A stretch of DNA of 64,000 bases from Chryseobacterium indicum (GCF_021504595.1 NZ_JACSGT010000001.1:930001-994000); one strand, 5' to 3'; positions 52,380-62,030 are shown, counted from the first letter of the stretch. A program made the numbers and translations. The notes: generated by a model from the sequence alone, not told the origin.

Positions 52380-53354
52380 ATGAAAGTATTCATTAACAAA
52401 AGAATTCCTGAAGCAGGTATCAGACTTCTTAAAGACGCTAATCTTGAAATATTCATTCCTGAACAAGAAAATCTCTCCTATGAAGAATGGCTGAATTACT
52501 GCAGAAGCAATGATGCCATTTTAAGCGTGGGAGGAGAGTTTAAATTCGATAAAGACTTTTTCAACGAATGTCCGAATATAAAGGCGATTGCCCTGTTTTC
52601 AGTAGGTTTTGATCGTGTTGATATTCAGGAAGCCGATGCAAGAAAAATTCCGGTCGGAAATACGCCCGATGTGTTAAGCAAAGCTGCTTCAGATGTTGCT
52701 TTTTTACTCATGCAGTCGGTTGCACGAAGAGCAAGCTATAATTTTGAAAAAGTAAAATCCGGAAACTGGGGAGATTTTGATCCTTTGCACGCTTTGGGTC
52801 AGGAATTGTATGGAAAAACGCTCGGTATTTTCGGTCTCGGAAGAATTGGATACGAAATGGCAAAAAAATCCAGAACTGCTTTCGGAATGCAGATTATTTA
52901 TCACAACCGCCATCACAATGAAGAAGCAGAAAAGAATTTGGGAGCAAAATATGTTTCTTTTGATGAGCTTATTGAGCAATCCGATGTTCTGAGTATTCAT
53001 GCCAATTTCAAAGCTGAGCAGAAAGAGCTTTTTAATGCTTCTGTTTTTGATAGGATGAAGAAAAATGCAATCTTCATTAATACCGCAAGAGGAGGTTTCC
53101 ATCATCAGAAAGATCTTTACGCCGCACTTTCTGAGCATAAAATCTGGGGAGCCGGACTGGATGTTACCAATCCGGAACCAATTTTTAAAGATGATCCTAT
53201 TTTAGAGCTTTCTAACGTTTGTGTACTTCCTCACATTGGCTCAGCAACGGAAGAAGCCAGAAACGGAATGGCAAAAGTGGCGGCTGAAAATATTATTGCC
53301 TTTTCAAAAGGTGAAAAAATGCCTGCCTGTGTAAATCCTGAAATTTACGGTTAA
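52380..53354 (+). CDS. D-isomer specific 2-hydroxyacid dehydrogenase
   Basis: 324 residues. The NAD-binding motif is 'GKTLGIFGLGRIGYEMAKKS'. Catalytic residues are the Arg in 'FINTARGGFHHQKDL', the Glu in 'LDVTNPEPIFKDDP' and the His in 'VCVLPHIGSATEEARNGMAK'. This is the arrangement of glyoxylate/hydroxypyruvate reductases and D-lactate-type dehydrogenases (GHPR/PGDH-like subgroup). It reduces a 2-keto acid with NAD(P)H, or the reverse; the substrate is not determined by sequence. Confidence 0.9.
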   Translation: MKVFINKRIPEAGIRLLKDANLEIFIPEQENLSYEEWLNYCRSNDAILSVGGEFKFDKDFFNECPNIKAIALFSVGFDRVDIQEADARKIPVGNTPDVLSKAASDVAFLLMQSVARRASYNFEKVKSGNWGDFDPLHALGQELYGKTLGIFGLGRIGYEMAKKSRTAFGMQIIYHNRHHNEEAEKNLGAKYVSFDELIEQSDVLSIHANFKAEQKELFNASVFDRMKKNAIFINTARGGFHHQKDLYAALSEHKIWGAGLDVTNPEPIFKDDPILELSNVCVLPHIGSATEEARNGMAKVAAENIIAFSKGEKMPACVNPEIYG

Positions 53355-53405
53355 CATCTTGGAACTATTTTTGTTTAATGATAAGTAACACCAAAAAATA
53401 AGAAT

Positions 53406-53699
53406 ATGATACCCGAAAACAGCGAACAGGAACAGGAAAGAAGACTGGAACAGAGAGAATATAAATCCAGCGAAGATATTTTTAATCAGGAGGAGCATAT
53501 TTCCTTAGACGGAAACGGAAAACCGATTTTTAATGAAGAAAATGATGACGATAGATTAGATAAAGGACTGGATATTCCCGGAGTGGAAGATGACGATGAA
53601 ATGGAAGAGATCGGCAGTGAAGACGAAGAAAATAATTACTGGAGTCTAAGCGATAACGACGATGACCATGAGGAAGAAAATGATGATGTTTTAACCTAA
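53406..53699 (+). CDS. Small, very acidic protein
   Basis: 97 residues, almost one third Asp or Glu, probably disordered. It starts 'MIPENSEQEQERRLEQREYK' and ends in acidic runs ('EDDDEMEEIGSEDEEN', 'NDDDHEEENDDVLT'). No domain or signal peptide. It lies 51 bases after the dehydrogenase gene and is followed by a strong terminator. Acidic tails like this occur in several unrelated Flavobacteria proteins, and no function is proposed. Confidence 0.55.
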   Translation: MIPENSEQEQERRLEQREYKSSEDIFNQEEHISLDGNGKPIFNEENDDDRLDKGLDIPGVEDDDEMEEIGSEDEENNYWSLSDNDDDHEEENDDVLT

Positions 53700-53725
53700 T
53701 ATGAACTTAATTTCAAATAATTATA

Positions 53726-53755
53726 AACCTTGCTGTTCCGGCAAGGTTTTTTTTA
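53726..53755 (+). terminator. Rho-independent terminator
   Basis: AACCTTGC (53726-53733) pairs with GCAAGGTT, followed by a run of eight T. Confidence 0.9.
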
Positions 53756-53901
53756 TTTACATTTATTTTGTAAATTGTTGTATTCTAACCTTATGAATAA
53801 TTTCGTTATGAATACCATGTAAATAAATGTTTACGATTGATGATTGTATTGCTAAAAGTGGTAAATTTATCAATAAATAGTGATTAAAAGAAAACTTGAT
53901 T

Positions 53902-56900
53902 ATGATAAAACCTTTACAATTTATCCTCGTATGGATAAGCGTTTTCGGGCTTGCCCAAACTCCCGGAAATGTTATCATAAAAGATGCGGCCGGCAATCAG
54001 AGCTTTAATGTTACCTGTACCAATGGTCTTAATGCAAACGGTTGTATCGATCTCCATCTGGAATATCCTGTCATTAAACAGACTTCAAATTATGAAGTCG
54101 TTTCTCAGGCTTTTGCTCCTCCCATTGCATTGAATCAGGGAACTCCGCTCAATGCCAACTACGATGACGTTTTTCCTACCAAGCTGGATCTTCCTTTTCA
54201 GTTTTGTTTTTATAATCAGAATTTTAATGCATTAGTAGTCGGTTCAAACGGGATGGTCACTTTTGATCTGAGCCAGCTAGGAAACATCAACTATCCCAAT
54301 GTCCAATGGCAGAACCCCAATGTAAGTCTTCCTAAAAACTCCATATTCGGAGTATACAACGATATGGTTTTTTCTGCAAATGATCCTTCCGAAATTTATT
54401 ATTCCACCATCGGAACAGCTCCTTACAGAAAATTTGTTGTCAGCTTTTTCGAAGGAAGAATTGCAGGATGTACAGACAGAGCTTCATCTCAGATTGTACT
54501 GCATGAAACGACCAATGTGATTGAAGTTTTCGTAGATAAAAAGCCGACACCCTGCCCGACAAGAAAATTTGAAAATGCTTTAATAGGCGTTATCAACGGC
54601 GACGGAACACTTGGCGTTTCTCCTCCTAACAGAAATACAGGAGTATGGCAGGCTTTGCAGGAAGGATATAGATTTAATCCGTTGGGGAACGCAATACAGC
54701 CGGATGTAACATGGACAGATTCAGCCGGACAGACTGTTGCTACGGGAATTCAGGCTACAATTTGCCCTACCCAGAATGAAGTGTATACGGCAACTGCGGT
54801 TTTTAATACCTGCGGAACCAGTACCCTTACTTTAACGGATGATTTTCCTTTAACATTTGATCCTACTTATCCAGCAGCGAAAAATTTCACACAGGATTAC
54901 TGCGGAAATAATCCTGTAAACCTTACTTTAAGCAGTTTTCAGGGAAATGTAACCACACAGAACCCTGCGAATTTTATATTCAGCTTTCATACAACTTTGC
55001 AGAACGCACAAAATAACGTCAGTCCTTTACCGAACAACTTTACATTAACAGCCAATACGGTTTTATATGTGAGAATTCAGAATCCGAATGTTCCCAACTG
55101 TTACAGAGTGGCTGTTTTAACTCTAAATTTTAAAACCAAAAGTTTGCTCAAAAATACAGTTCAGATTTGCGATACCAATAATGACGGGGTAGAATCCAAC
55201 TATAACTTAGCATTCCTGGATCCTGAGCTTTTTCCGCCGGGGACTACAGGAATTTCTTATTTCGCCACGCAGGCAAATGCTCAGAACAATACCAATGCGA
55301 TCAGTACAAGCAATGTTACAGCAGGTACAACGGTCTGGGTAAGACTGCAGGAAGGAAACTGTACCTTCGTTTTAGGTCCTGTAACTTTCCAGTTTAAACC
55401 GGGAGTTAATCTCAATTCTCCGATTAACTATAACTATTCAACCTGTGATATCAACAATGATGATGCAGAGCCTTTTGATTTCCCTTTAACTTTCGGACCG
55501 CTTATTACATCACAGCCGGGAGCTGTATTTACGGCATATGCAACCTATAACGAAGCCCTTACAGGTTCAGGAGGCGTTTTAAGTACGGTGCATGACGGAG
55601 CTTATACCATTTTTATAAGAGTTCAGATCCCGAACGGATGTGTTGCAGTGGCAACTGTAAATCTCAATATTACATTTACTAAAGTTGTGGTTATTCCTAA
55701 AACAGAATACATCTGCTTTAACGGAACAGATGACATCAGTGTTAATTTAAATACCCTTTCAAACGGAATGCTGATCTCTCCGGCAACAGTTCCTGTGGTG
55801 AAATTCTTTGCAGATTATGCGGATGCGAGTTTCGGAATAAATCCTATAAGCCCGAATCAGGTCATTACCACCAACGGAAATTTAGTTACACAGATTTATT
55901 ATGTACGTTTCGAACTTTCTGAGACCTGCTACACGATAAGACCACTTACGATCAATCTGGTTCATCCTGTTGCAGAACAGTCCAGTTTTACGGTTTGTGA
56001 TTTTAATAATGATAATACAGAAAACGTACAGTTGTCACAGTTTTCATCTGCCATTATCGGAAGCCAGAATGCTACGGTAACCTTCTATCTTACTGCTGCA
56101 GACGCAGCAAGTGGAAATAATCCGGTGAATAATGTAACCTTTACCGGAACACAGCAGTACTTTGTAAAGATCAATTCTTATAATTGTGAGCAGATTTATC
56201 CGTTTACCGTAGGATTAACTTCTACACCGGCAGTAAATCCTCAGGTAACGGTTAACCTGACGAATATTTGTGATAATAATAATGACAATACGGAGATTTA
56301 TAATCTTACACAGGCGCAAAGCCAGATTACAACAAGCTCGAATGTAAACTTTACGTATTATCTGAATTATGATCCTGTTACCCACATTTTCACCAACGAG
56401 ATTACAAATCCTACTCAGTTTGTTGTTACCGGAGGAAGTGCAACTGTTTATGTAAAGGTGAAGTTTAATAACAACGATTGCTTTTCAGCGGTTAAACTTA
56501 CTATTCTGATGACATTCTTACCCCCTGTAGTTCTGAACAATGCGGTATTGAACAAATGCGATGAAGATTTTAATTTAAGTGAAACCTTTCAGTTGAGTGA
56601 TGCCACTTCTCAGATGTTTATTCCTGCTCAGAACACCTATCCTTTATCAAATATCACCGTTACTTATTACAATACACAGGCAGAAGCCAATGCCGGAAAC
56701 CCTGCCAATCAGATCGGAAATACTGTTACAACCAATATTTCTACCGTTCAGGTGTGGGCAAGATTTCAGGTGAATACCACAGGATGTTACTCTGTAGCAT
56801 CAATCGAGCTGAATACCTATTTCCCTCCGAAAGCCATTAATTCTACCATTTCGGTTTGTGATGAAAATCTCGACGGAAGCTATGAAGTAAACCTTTTGAA

Positions 56901-58104
56901 TTTTACCAATTTAATGGTTGACGCACCGAATCCTGCGAATACATTTACCTTCTATCTTACCCTGCAGGATGCGCAGAACGGAACCAATCCTATTGCCAAT
57001 CCGTCGAACTTTACCGCCAATCCTTTTCCTGCGCAGATGTGGGTGAATGTACAGAATATTCCGGGATGTAATGATATTGCATCCATAACCTTCACTTACG
57101 GAAATAAAGTAACCCTGCTGAACAACGGACCTTTCCCGTTAGCGACCTGTGATATCGGAAATGACGGATCAGAGACCGTTAATCTGACCCAGTTCCAGAC
57201 ACAGATTTACAATGGAGCTAACGTTACGTTTACCTATTACTCGTCTTTAGCAGATCTTAATGCGGGAACCAATGCGATTGCAAATCCTTCAGCGTATCTG
57301 TATAATCAGGTTTCAGGTTCCAGTACCATTTATGTAAAAGTAAGTGTTCCCGGATCGTGTTCCAATCTGGTACAGATTCAGCTTTCATTGAAAAAAACTC
57401 CGATTTTCGATATTCCGACATTGTATTTCTGTCCGGAAGGTTCACTGAGCAGTTATTCTGTAAATATTACCAATTACACGATTGTAAGCTATCAGTGGAC
57501 TAATCCTGCAGGACAGACCATCTCTACAACGAATACGATTACAGGAATTAACACAGTAGGAACTTACTCATTAACCGTGACGGCGGATAACGGATGTTCT
57601 TACACCAAGACTTTCGAAATCAAACATTATGAAGTCCCTGTTATTACAAGCATTCAGTTCAGCGGTAATAATGTGATTATTTATGCTACGGGCTCAAAAT
57701 CAATACTGTATTCTATCGATGGAATCAACTGGCAGGCAAGCAACAGCTTCAATAATTTACCTACAGGAATTACCACATTCTACGTGAGATTTGCCGACAG
57801 CGACTGTATTGTAAAAAAAGACGGTTTGGTACTGGATATTACAAACACCATTACACCAAACGGTGACGGACTTAATGACCATTGGGTGATTAAAGATCTT
57901 CAGGTATTCGGAACAAGAATGTCTAACCTCAAAATCTTCGACCGTTATCAGATGCTGATTTTTGAACAGAATTCAAACACCCAGTTCTATTGGGACGGGA
58001 TGATAAAAGGAAGGGTACTTCCTACTGCAAGTTACTGGTATGTGATTACCATACCGGATGGAAGAACAATAACCGGCTGGGTTTTGGTTAAAAATCATAA
58101 TTAA
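53902..58104 (+). CDS. Large surface adhesin-like protein with T9SS type B sorting domain
   Basis: About 1400 residues from the ATG at 53902 (a TTG lies two codons before). A signal peptide ends near VFGLAQ. Residues about 50-270 form a jelly-roll/nidogen-like head ('FNALVVGSNGMVTFDLSQLG', 'IFGVYNDMVFSANDPSEI'). Then follow roughly nine repeats of 85-100 residues. Most start with a Cys-Asp motif such as 'ICDTNNDGVESNYNL', 'VCDFNNDNTENVQL' or 'TCDIGNDGSETVNL', with a later Thr-rich 'TFYLT..DA..G.NP' strand. The last 90 residues ('NTITPNGDGLNDHWVIKDLQ' to the end) are the gliding-motility-associated CHU_C/type B domain that directs secretion through T9SS. The D/N-rich turns may bind calcium. 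Likely an exported adhesin. Confidence 0.9.
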   Translation: MIKPLQFILVWISVFGLAQTPGNVIIKDAAGNQSFNVTCTNGLNANGCIDLHLEYPVIKQTSNYEVVSQAFAPPIALNQGTPLNANYDDVFPTKLDLPFQFCFYNQNFNALVVGSNGMVTFDLSQLGNINYPNVQWQNPNVSLPKNSIFGVYNDMVFSANDPSEIYYSTIGTAPYRKFVVSFFEGRIAGCTDRASSQIVLHETTNVIEVFVDKKPTPCPTRKFENALIGVINGDGTLGVSPPNRNTGVWQALQEGYRFNPLGNAIQPDVTWTDSAGQTVATGIQATICPTQNEVYTATAVFNTCGTSTLTLTDDFPLTFDPTYPAAKNFTQDYCGNNPVNLTLSSFQGNVTTQNPANFIFSFHTTLQNAQNNVSPLPNNFTLTANTVLYVRIQNPNVPNCYRVAVLTLNFKTKSLLKNTVQICDTNNDGVESNYNLAFLDPELFPPGTTGISYFATQANAQNNTNAISTSNVTAGTTVWVRLQEGNCTFVLGPVTFQFKPGVNLNSPINYNYSTCDINNDDAEPFDFPLTFGPLITSQPGAVFTAYATYNEALTGSGGVLSTVHDGAYTIFIRVQIPNGCVAVATVNLNITFTKVVVIPKTEYICFNGTDDISVNLNTLSNGMLISPATVPVVKFFADYADASFGINPISPNQVITTNGNLVTQIYYVRFELSETCYTIRPLTINLVHPVAEQSSFTVCDFNNDNTENVQLSQFSSAIIGSQNATVTFYLTAADAASGNNPVNNVTFTGTQQYFVKINSYNCEQIYPFTVGLTSTPAVNPQVTVNLTNICDNNNDNTEIYNLTQAQSQITTSSNVNFTYYLNYDPVTHIFTNEITNPTQFVVTGGSATVYVKVKFNNNDCFSAVKLTILMTFLPPVVLNNAVLNKCDEDFNLSETFQLSDATSQMFIPAQNTYPLSNITVTYYNTQAEANAGNPANQIGNTVTTNISTVQVWARFQVNTTGCYSVASIELNTYFPPKAINSTISVCDENLDGSYEVNLLNFTNLMVDAPNPANTFTFYLTLQDAQNGTNPIANPSNFTANPFPAQMWVNVQNIPGCNDIASITFTYGNKVTLLNNGPFPLATCDIGNDGSETVNLTQFQTQIYNGANVTFTYYSSLADLNAGTNAIANPSAYLYNQVSGSSTIYVKVSVPGSCSNLVQIQLSLKKTPIFDIPTLYFCPEGSLSSYSVNITNYTIVSYQWTNPAGQTISTTNTITGINTVGTYSLTVTADNGCSYTKTFEIKHYEVPVITSIQFSGNNVIIYATGSKSILYSIDGINWQASNSFNNLPTGITTFYVRFADSDCIVKKDGLVLDITNTITPNGDGLNDHWVIKDLQVFGTRMSNLKIFDRYQMLIFEQNSNTQFYWDGMIKGRVLPTASYWYVITIPDGRTITGWVLVKNHN

Positions 58105-58128
58105 ATCTAAAAACTTATTTCTATAAAG

Positions 58129-58157
58129 CCTCATTGAAATTTTCAGTGAGGTTTTTT
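58129..58157 (+). terminator. Rho-independent terminator after the adhesin gene
   Basis: CCTCATTGAAA pairs with TTTCAGTGAGG (one G-U pair), followed by TTTTTT. Confidence 0.9.
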
Positions 58158-58200
58158 ATTTTTGAAAAGATTTAATCATCGCATTATCCGGAGAGTGGAA

Positions 58201-58257
58201 ATTCCCCTCCTCTGGAGGGGTGGCAAAAATTTATAAAATTTTTGACGGGGTGGTTTA
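58201..58257 (+). repeat. DUF559-associated repeat R1
   Basis: A block with CCCCTCC...GGAGGGG hairpin, then GTGGC, an AT-rich AAAAATTT/AAATTTTT hairpin and GACGGGGTGG. The inverse copy R3 at 58813-58871 matches it closely. Together they bracket the DUF559 gene. Confidence 0.85.
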
Positions 58258-58290
58258 ATTAAAAAACACAAACAGTAAAAGCAACAATTG

Positions 58291-58707
58291 ATGAAAGAAA
58301 TCCTTACAGCAATCAACGGAATTTCTGTTCACAGGAATTTTGTAGAAAATCTTCCCTACAATCCCAAATTAAAACCTCTTTTGAACGAAAAACGGAAAGC
58401 CGGAATTTTGAGTGAAGTCATTTTCTGGAAACAGGTTCGTGCGAAAACATTCCATAACATTGATTTTGACAGACAGAGAATTATCGGAAATTATATTGTT
58501 GATTTTTATGTGAAAACGCTGGGGTTAGTTATCGAAATTGATGGCTGGAGTCACGAAACCAAAGAAATTGATGATGAGGTAAGACAGAAATATCTGGAAT
58601 CTCTAGGTCTGAAAATATTCAGGATAACAGACTTTGATGTACGGAACAATTTGTCTGTTGTAATGAAGGATTTAGAAAACTTCATCATTGAGCATTATAA
58701 ATACTAG
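58291..58707 (+). CDS. DUF559 endonuclease-like protein (Vsr/PD-(D/E)XK fold)
   Basis: About 138 residues, one complete DUF559 domain. The conserved block 'SEVIFWKQVRAKTFHNIDFD' is followed by 'RQRIIGNYIVDFYVKTLGL' with Asp71, 'VIEIDGWSH' with Glu82, then 'DDEVRQKYLESLGLKIFRI' and 'DFDVRNN'. This is the PD-(D/E)XK core of very-short-patch-repair-like nucleases, with the catalytic acidic residues retained. No methylase or restriction partner is adjacent. The gene is framed by copies of an approximately 57-bp structured repeat, R1 and R3 in inverted orientation, suggesting a mobile unit. An alternative TTG start lies one codon upstream. Confidence 0.85.
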   Translation: MKEILTAINGISVHRNFVENLPYNPKLKPLLNEKRKAGILSEVIFWKQVRAKTFHNIDFDRQRIIGNYIVDFYVKTLGLVIEIDGWSHETKEIDDEVRQKYLESLGLKIFRITDFDVRNNLSVVMKDLENFIIEHYKY

Positions 58708-58724
58708 TAAAATATCCATCATAA

Positions 58725-58779
58725 TATTTCCCCTCCTCCGGAGGGGTGGATTCGACCAAAGGGAGAAGACGGGGTGGTA
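58725..58779 (+). repeat. DUF559-associated repeat R2 (diverged)
   Basis: Same orientation as R1: CCCCTCCTCCGGAGGGGTGG, then a different central part (ATTCGACCAAAGGGAGAA) and GACGGGGTGG. It starts 17 bases after the gene's stop codon. Confidence 0.75.
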
Positions 58780-58812
58780 AAATCATAGACAAAAACATCA
58801 CTCGGTGATTAT

Positions 58813-58871
58813 TAAAACCACCCCGTCAAAAATTCTTCCGAATTTTCGCCACCCCTCCAGAGGAGGGGAAT
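58813..58871 (-). repeat. DUF559-associated repeat R3 (inverted)
   Basis: Reverse complement of R1 with few changes; the inner hairpin reads GAAAATTCGG/AAGAATTTTT in the R1 orientation. R1 and R3 together look like terminal inverted repeats of a 671-base unit. Confidence 0.85.
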
Positions 58872-58980
58872 CTTTCATCCTGTTTCAAATTTTATCACAT
58901 TAGTTGCAGGGATTTTCTAATTTGAATATCTTTAAAACCACAAAAATAAATCTGCTAAACTAACAACGATCAACAAATAC

Positions 58981-60966
58981 ATGACATTCCAACAACAGAT
59001 ACAACAGGGCATACCCAACCAGCTGCCACAGCCGAAACCTTACGAAACCAACATCAATCATGCGCCGAAACGCAAAGAAATTTTAGGGGAAGAAGAAAAA
59101 AAACTAGCACTGAAGAATGCGTTACGTTACTTCGAACCCCGGTTTCATGCAGAGTTATTGCCGGAATTCAGGGAAGAACTCGAGAAATACGGAAGAATTT
59201 ATATGTACCGTTTCCGTCCGGATTATGAGATGAAGGCGAGACCGATTTCTGAATATCCCGGAAAATCGGAGCAGGCAAAAGCCATCATGCTGATGATTCA
59301 GAACAATCTGGATTATGCGGTAGCGCAGCATCCTCATGAACTGATTACGTATGGCGGAAACGGCGGAGTATTTTCCAACTGGGCACAATATCTTTTAACA
59401 ATGAAATACCTGTCTGAAATGACGGATGAACAGACTTTGGTCATGTATTCCGGGCATCCGATGGGATTGTTTCCTTCCCATAAAGATGCGCCGAGAGTAG
59501 TGGTAACCAACGGAATGATGATCCCGAATTACTCAAAACCGGACGATTGGGAAAAATTCAATGCTTTGGGCGTTACGCAGTACGGACAAATGACGGCGGG
59601 AAGCTATATGTACATCGGTCCGCAGGGAATTGTTCACGGAACAACCATTACAGTACTGAACGCGTTCAGAAAAATCAATAAAGATCCGAAAGGCGGGCTG
59701 TTCGTGACTTCAGGATTAGGCGGAATGTCCGGAGCGCAGCCAAAAGCAGGAAATATTGCAGGCTGTGTTACCGTTTGTGCCGAAGTTAATCCGAAGATTA
59801 CCAAAATCCGTCACGACCAGAAGTGGGTAAACGAAATTCATGAAAATCTTGACGAATTAGTTGCAAGAGTTCGACAGGCGCAGGAAAATAAAGAATCTGT
59901 TTCTCTGGCGTACTTGGGAAATATTGTTGAGGTTTGGGAAAAATTCGATCAGGAGAATTTAAGAATCGACATCGGTTCAGACCAGACTTCGCTTCACAAT
60001 CCTTGGGCGGGAGGATATTATCCTGCGGGACAGAGCTTTGAAGAATCCAATAAAATGATGGCAGAAGATCCGGAACTTTTTAAAGATAAAGTTCAGGAAA
60101 GCTTAAGAAGACACGCAGAAGCCATCAACAAACATACGGCGAAAGGAACCTATTTCTTCGATTACGGAAATGCCTTCTTACTGGAATCTTCCAGAGCCGG
60201 AGCCGATGTAATGGCAGAAAATCCTACGTTGGGAAGAGAATTTAAATTCCCTTCTTATGTACAGGATATTATGGGACCGATGTGTTTCGATTACGGTTTC
60301 GGACCATTCCGTTGGGTTTGTACGAGCGGAAAGCCGGAAGATCTACAGAAAACAGATGATATTGCCTGTGCGGTTTTAGAAGAAATTCAGCAGAATTCTC
60401 CTGAAGAAATCCAGCAGCAGATGAAAGACAATATTCAGTGGATCAAAGGAGCACAGGAAAATAATCTGGTGGTTGGTTCGCAGGCGAGAATTTTATATGC
60501 CGATGCAGAAGGTAGAATGAAAATTGCCGAAGCCTTCAATAAAGCCATCAAAAACGGAGAAATCGGACCCGTAGTTTTGGGAAGAGATCATCATGATGTT
60601 TCCGGAACAGATTCGCCGTACAGAGAAACTTCCAATATTTATGACGGTTCCAGATTTACGGCAGATATGGCGATCCATAATGTGATTGGCGACAGTTTCC
60701 GTGGGGCAACCTGGGTTTCAATCCACAACGGAGGCGGAGTAGGATGGGGAGAAGTCATCAACGGAGGCTTCGGAATGCTGCTGGACGGAAGCGATGATGC
60801 CGACAGAAGATTAAAATCCATGCTGTTCTGGGATGTAAACAACGGAATCTCAAGAAGAAGCTGGGCAAGAAATGAAGGCGCTGTTTTCGCCATCAAAAGA
60901 GCCATGGAAATGGAACCGAATCTGAAAGTAACGCTTCCGAATTTTGTGGATGAAAATCTTTTTTAA
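58981..60966 (+). CDS. hutU: Urocanate hydratase
   Basis: 661 residues, the longer urocanase form found in Bacteroidetes. The enzyme converts urocanate to imidazolone propionate, the second step of histidine breakdown, with tightly bound NAD. Key blocks are 'TYGGNGGVFSNWAQYLLTMK', 'SGHPMGLFPSHKDAPRVVVT', 'QMTAGSYMYIGPQGIVHGTT', 'TSGLGGMSGAQPKAGNIAGC' (NAD-binding glycine-rich loop) and 'DYGFGPFRWVCTSGKPEDLQ' (active-site Cys region). No hutH, hutI or hutG is adjacent, so it stands alone in this window. Confidence 0.95.
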   Translation: MTFQQQIQQGIPNQLPQPKPYETNINHAPKRKEILGEEEKKLALKNALRYFEPRFHAELLPEFREELEKYGRIYMYRFRPDYEMKARPISEYPGKSEQAKAIMLMIQNNLDYAVAQHPHELITYGGNGGVFSNWAQYLLTMKYLSEMTDEQTLVMYSGHPMGLFPSHKDAPRVVVTNGMMIPNYSKPDDWEKFNALGVTQYGQMTAGSYMYIGPQGIVHGTTITVLNAFRKINKDPKGGLFVTSGLGGMSGAQPKAGNIAGCVTVCAEVNPKITKIRHDQKWVNEIHENLDELVARVRQAQENKESVSLAYLGNIVEVWEKFDQENLRIDIGSDQTSLHNPWAGGYYPAGQSFEESNKMMAEDPELFKDKVQESLRRHAEAINKHTAKGTYFFDYGNAFLLESSRAGADVMAENPTLGREFKFPSYVQDIMGPMCFDYGFGPFRWVCTSGKPEDLQKTDDIACAVLEEIQQNSPEEIQQQMKDNIQWIKGAQENNLVVGSQARILYADAEGRMKIAEAFNKAIKNGEIGPVVLGRDHHDVSGTDSPYRETSNIYDGSRFTADMAIHNVIGDSFRGATWVSIHNGGGVGWGEVINGGFGMLLDGSDDADRRLKSMLFWDVNNGISRRSWARNEGAVFAIKRAMEMEPNLKVTLPNFVDENLF

Positions 60967-60981
60967 TTTAGAAATGAAATC

Positions 60982-61015
60982 AACTTTGTCAAAGTTTAAG
61001 AACTTTGACAAAGTT
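60982..61015. repeat. 15-bp perfect inverted repeat between convergent genes
   Basis: AACTTTGTCAAAGTT and its inverse AACTTTGACAAAGTT are separated by TAAG. Each arm is itself almost palindromic. A weak T-rich stretch follows. It may terminate hutU transcription, but resembles intergenic repeats common in Flavobacteriia. Confidence 0.6.
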
Positions 61016-61098
61016 TTACTAATTTTTTGATATAAGGAATATTCTGTTGTGTTTCGATCAATATTTTTCAGAAATAATGATCCCAATTGTAGAGCCTT

Positions 61099-61887
61099 CT
61101 AATTCGCAATATAATAGAAAAATCCGTCGCTAATATTCCTTGAACTCATGATCTCAAACAGGTGATTGTTGTTTTCCAGCATTCCCGACGGAGAAAAATA
61201 ATAGCCGTAAGAATTATCGGAAAATCCGTCCAGAAGAAAGAACATTCCCAAGTCTGTTTTTACAATCGAATAAATATTTACTTTCTTCATCTGTTCAAGG
61301 ATCTGTTGCTGCAAAGAGCTGAAACGGTAATTCTTCTCAGTTTTTATTTTTGCTGAGATGGGGAAGGGCGATTTTTGCGGAATCACATAAGACCAGTATC
61401 CATTGTTTTCTTTAAAAATATCATCTACCCTTTGCAAAGAACTCTGGTTTAGGTAGATTAAATTCCTGCTTTTTCCCACAAGAGCAGCCAGTGTTTTGAA
61501 TTCCGGAAGATGATCCTTCAGAAACTGAATATGCCTGTCCTCGTCAATCATACCTTGTTTTAAAAACTGATTCGGTTTTTCTGCCGCCTCTTTGTCCGTC
61601 AGTTCATACCGCTGAGAAAAACCACCCCAGAAAAAATTGGAGATTTCACTTGATGTACGTACCGAATCGAGCGCGTAGATTTTCTCATGCTGTACAGGTC
61701 GGATGTCCCATTTCGAAAAAGGCTTTGAAAACTTCAGATATTCTTCCAGAGGAACTTTACGTTCCACCGTCAAACTATCTAAATAATTAAACAGTTCCAC
61801 ATCATATTTTTCGGTTTTATTTAAATAATCCTGACCGAAAACAGATGCCGATAAAACGAAAAACAACAGAATGACAATTTTTTGCAT
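61099..61887 (-). CDS. Secreted protein of unknown function
   Basis: About 262 residues from the ATG at 61887, where the signal peptide (ILLFFVLSASVFGQ) begins. The mature part is mixed helix and strand: 'LDSLTVERKVPLEEYLKFSK', 'ALDSVRTSSEISNFFWGGFS', 'FSSLQQQILEQMKKVNIYSI' and the end 'FEIMSSRNISDGFFYYIAN'. No recognised domain, cysteines or catalytic motif. It converges with hutU and lies next to the repeat array. Confidence 0.6.
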   Translation of the reverse strand: MQKIVILLFFVLSASVFGQDYLNKTEKYDVELFNYLDSLTVERKVPLEEYLKFSKPFSKWDIRPVQHEKIYALDSVRTSSEISNFFWGGFSQRYELTDKEAAEKPNQFLKQGMIDEDRHIQFLKDHLPEFKTLAALVGKSRNLIYLNQSSLQRVDDIFKENNGYWSYVIPQKSPFPISAKIKTEKNYRFSSLQQQILEQMKKVNIYSIVKTDLGMFFLLDGFSDNSYGYYFSPSGMLENNNHLFEIMSSRNISDGFFYYIAN

Positions 61888-62030
61888 AAAATAAGAAAGC
61901 AATTTCGTGGTTATTATATTAAATTTTGGAAACAAATGTAATGAAAAGTTAAGAAGGGAGATGAATGAAAGGTCTTTTTAAATTCTTTTATTTAATACAA
62001 TGCTTTCACGGTTATTTTTCAAAACTATTC

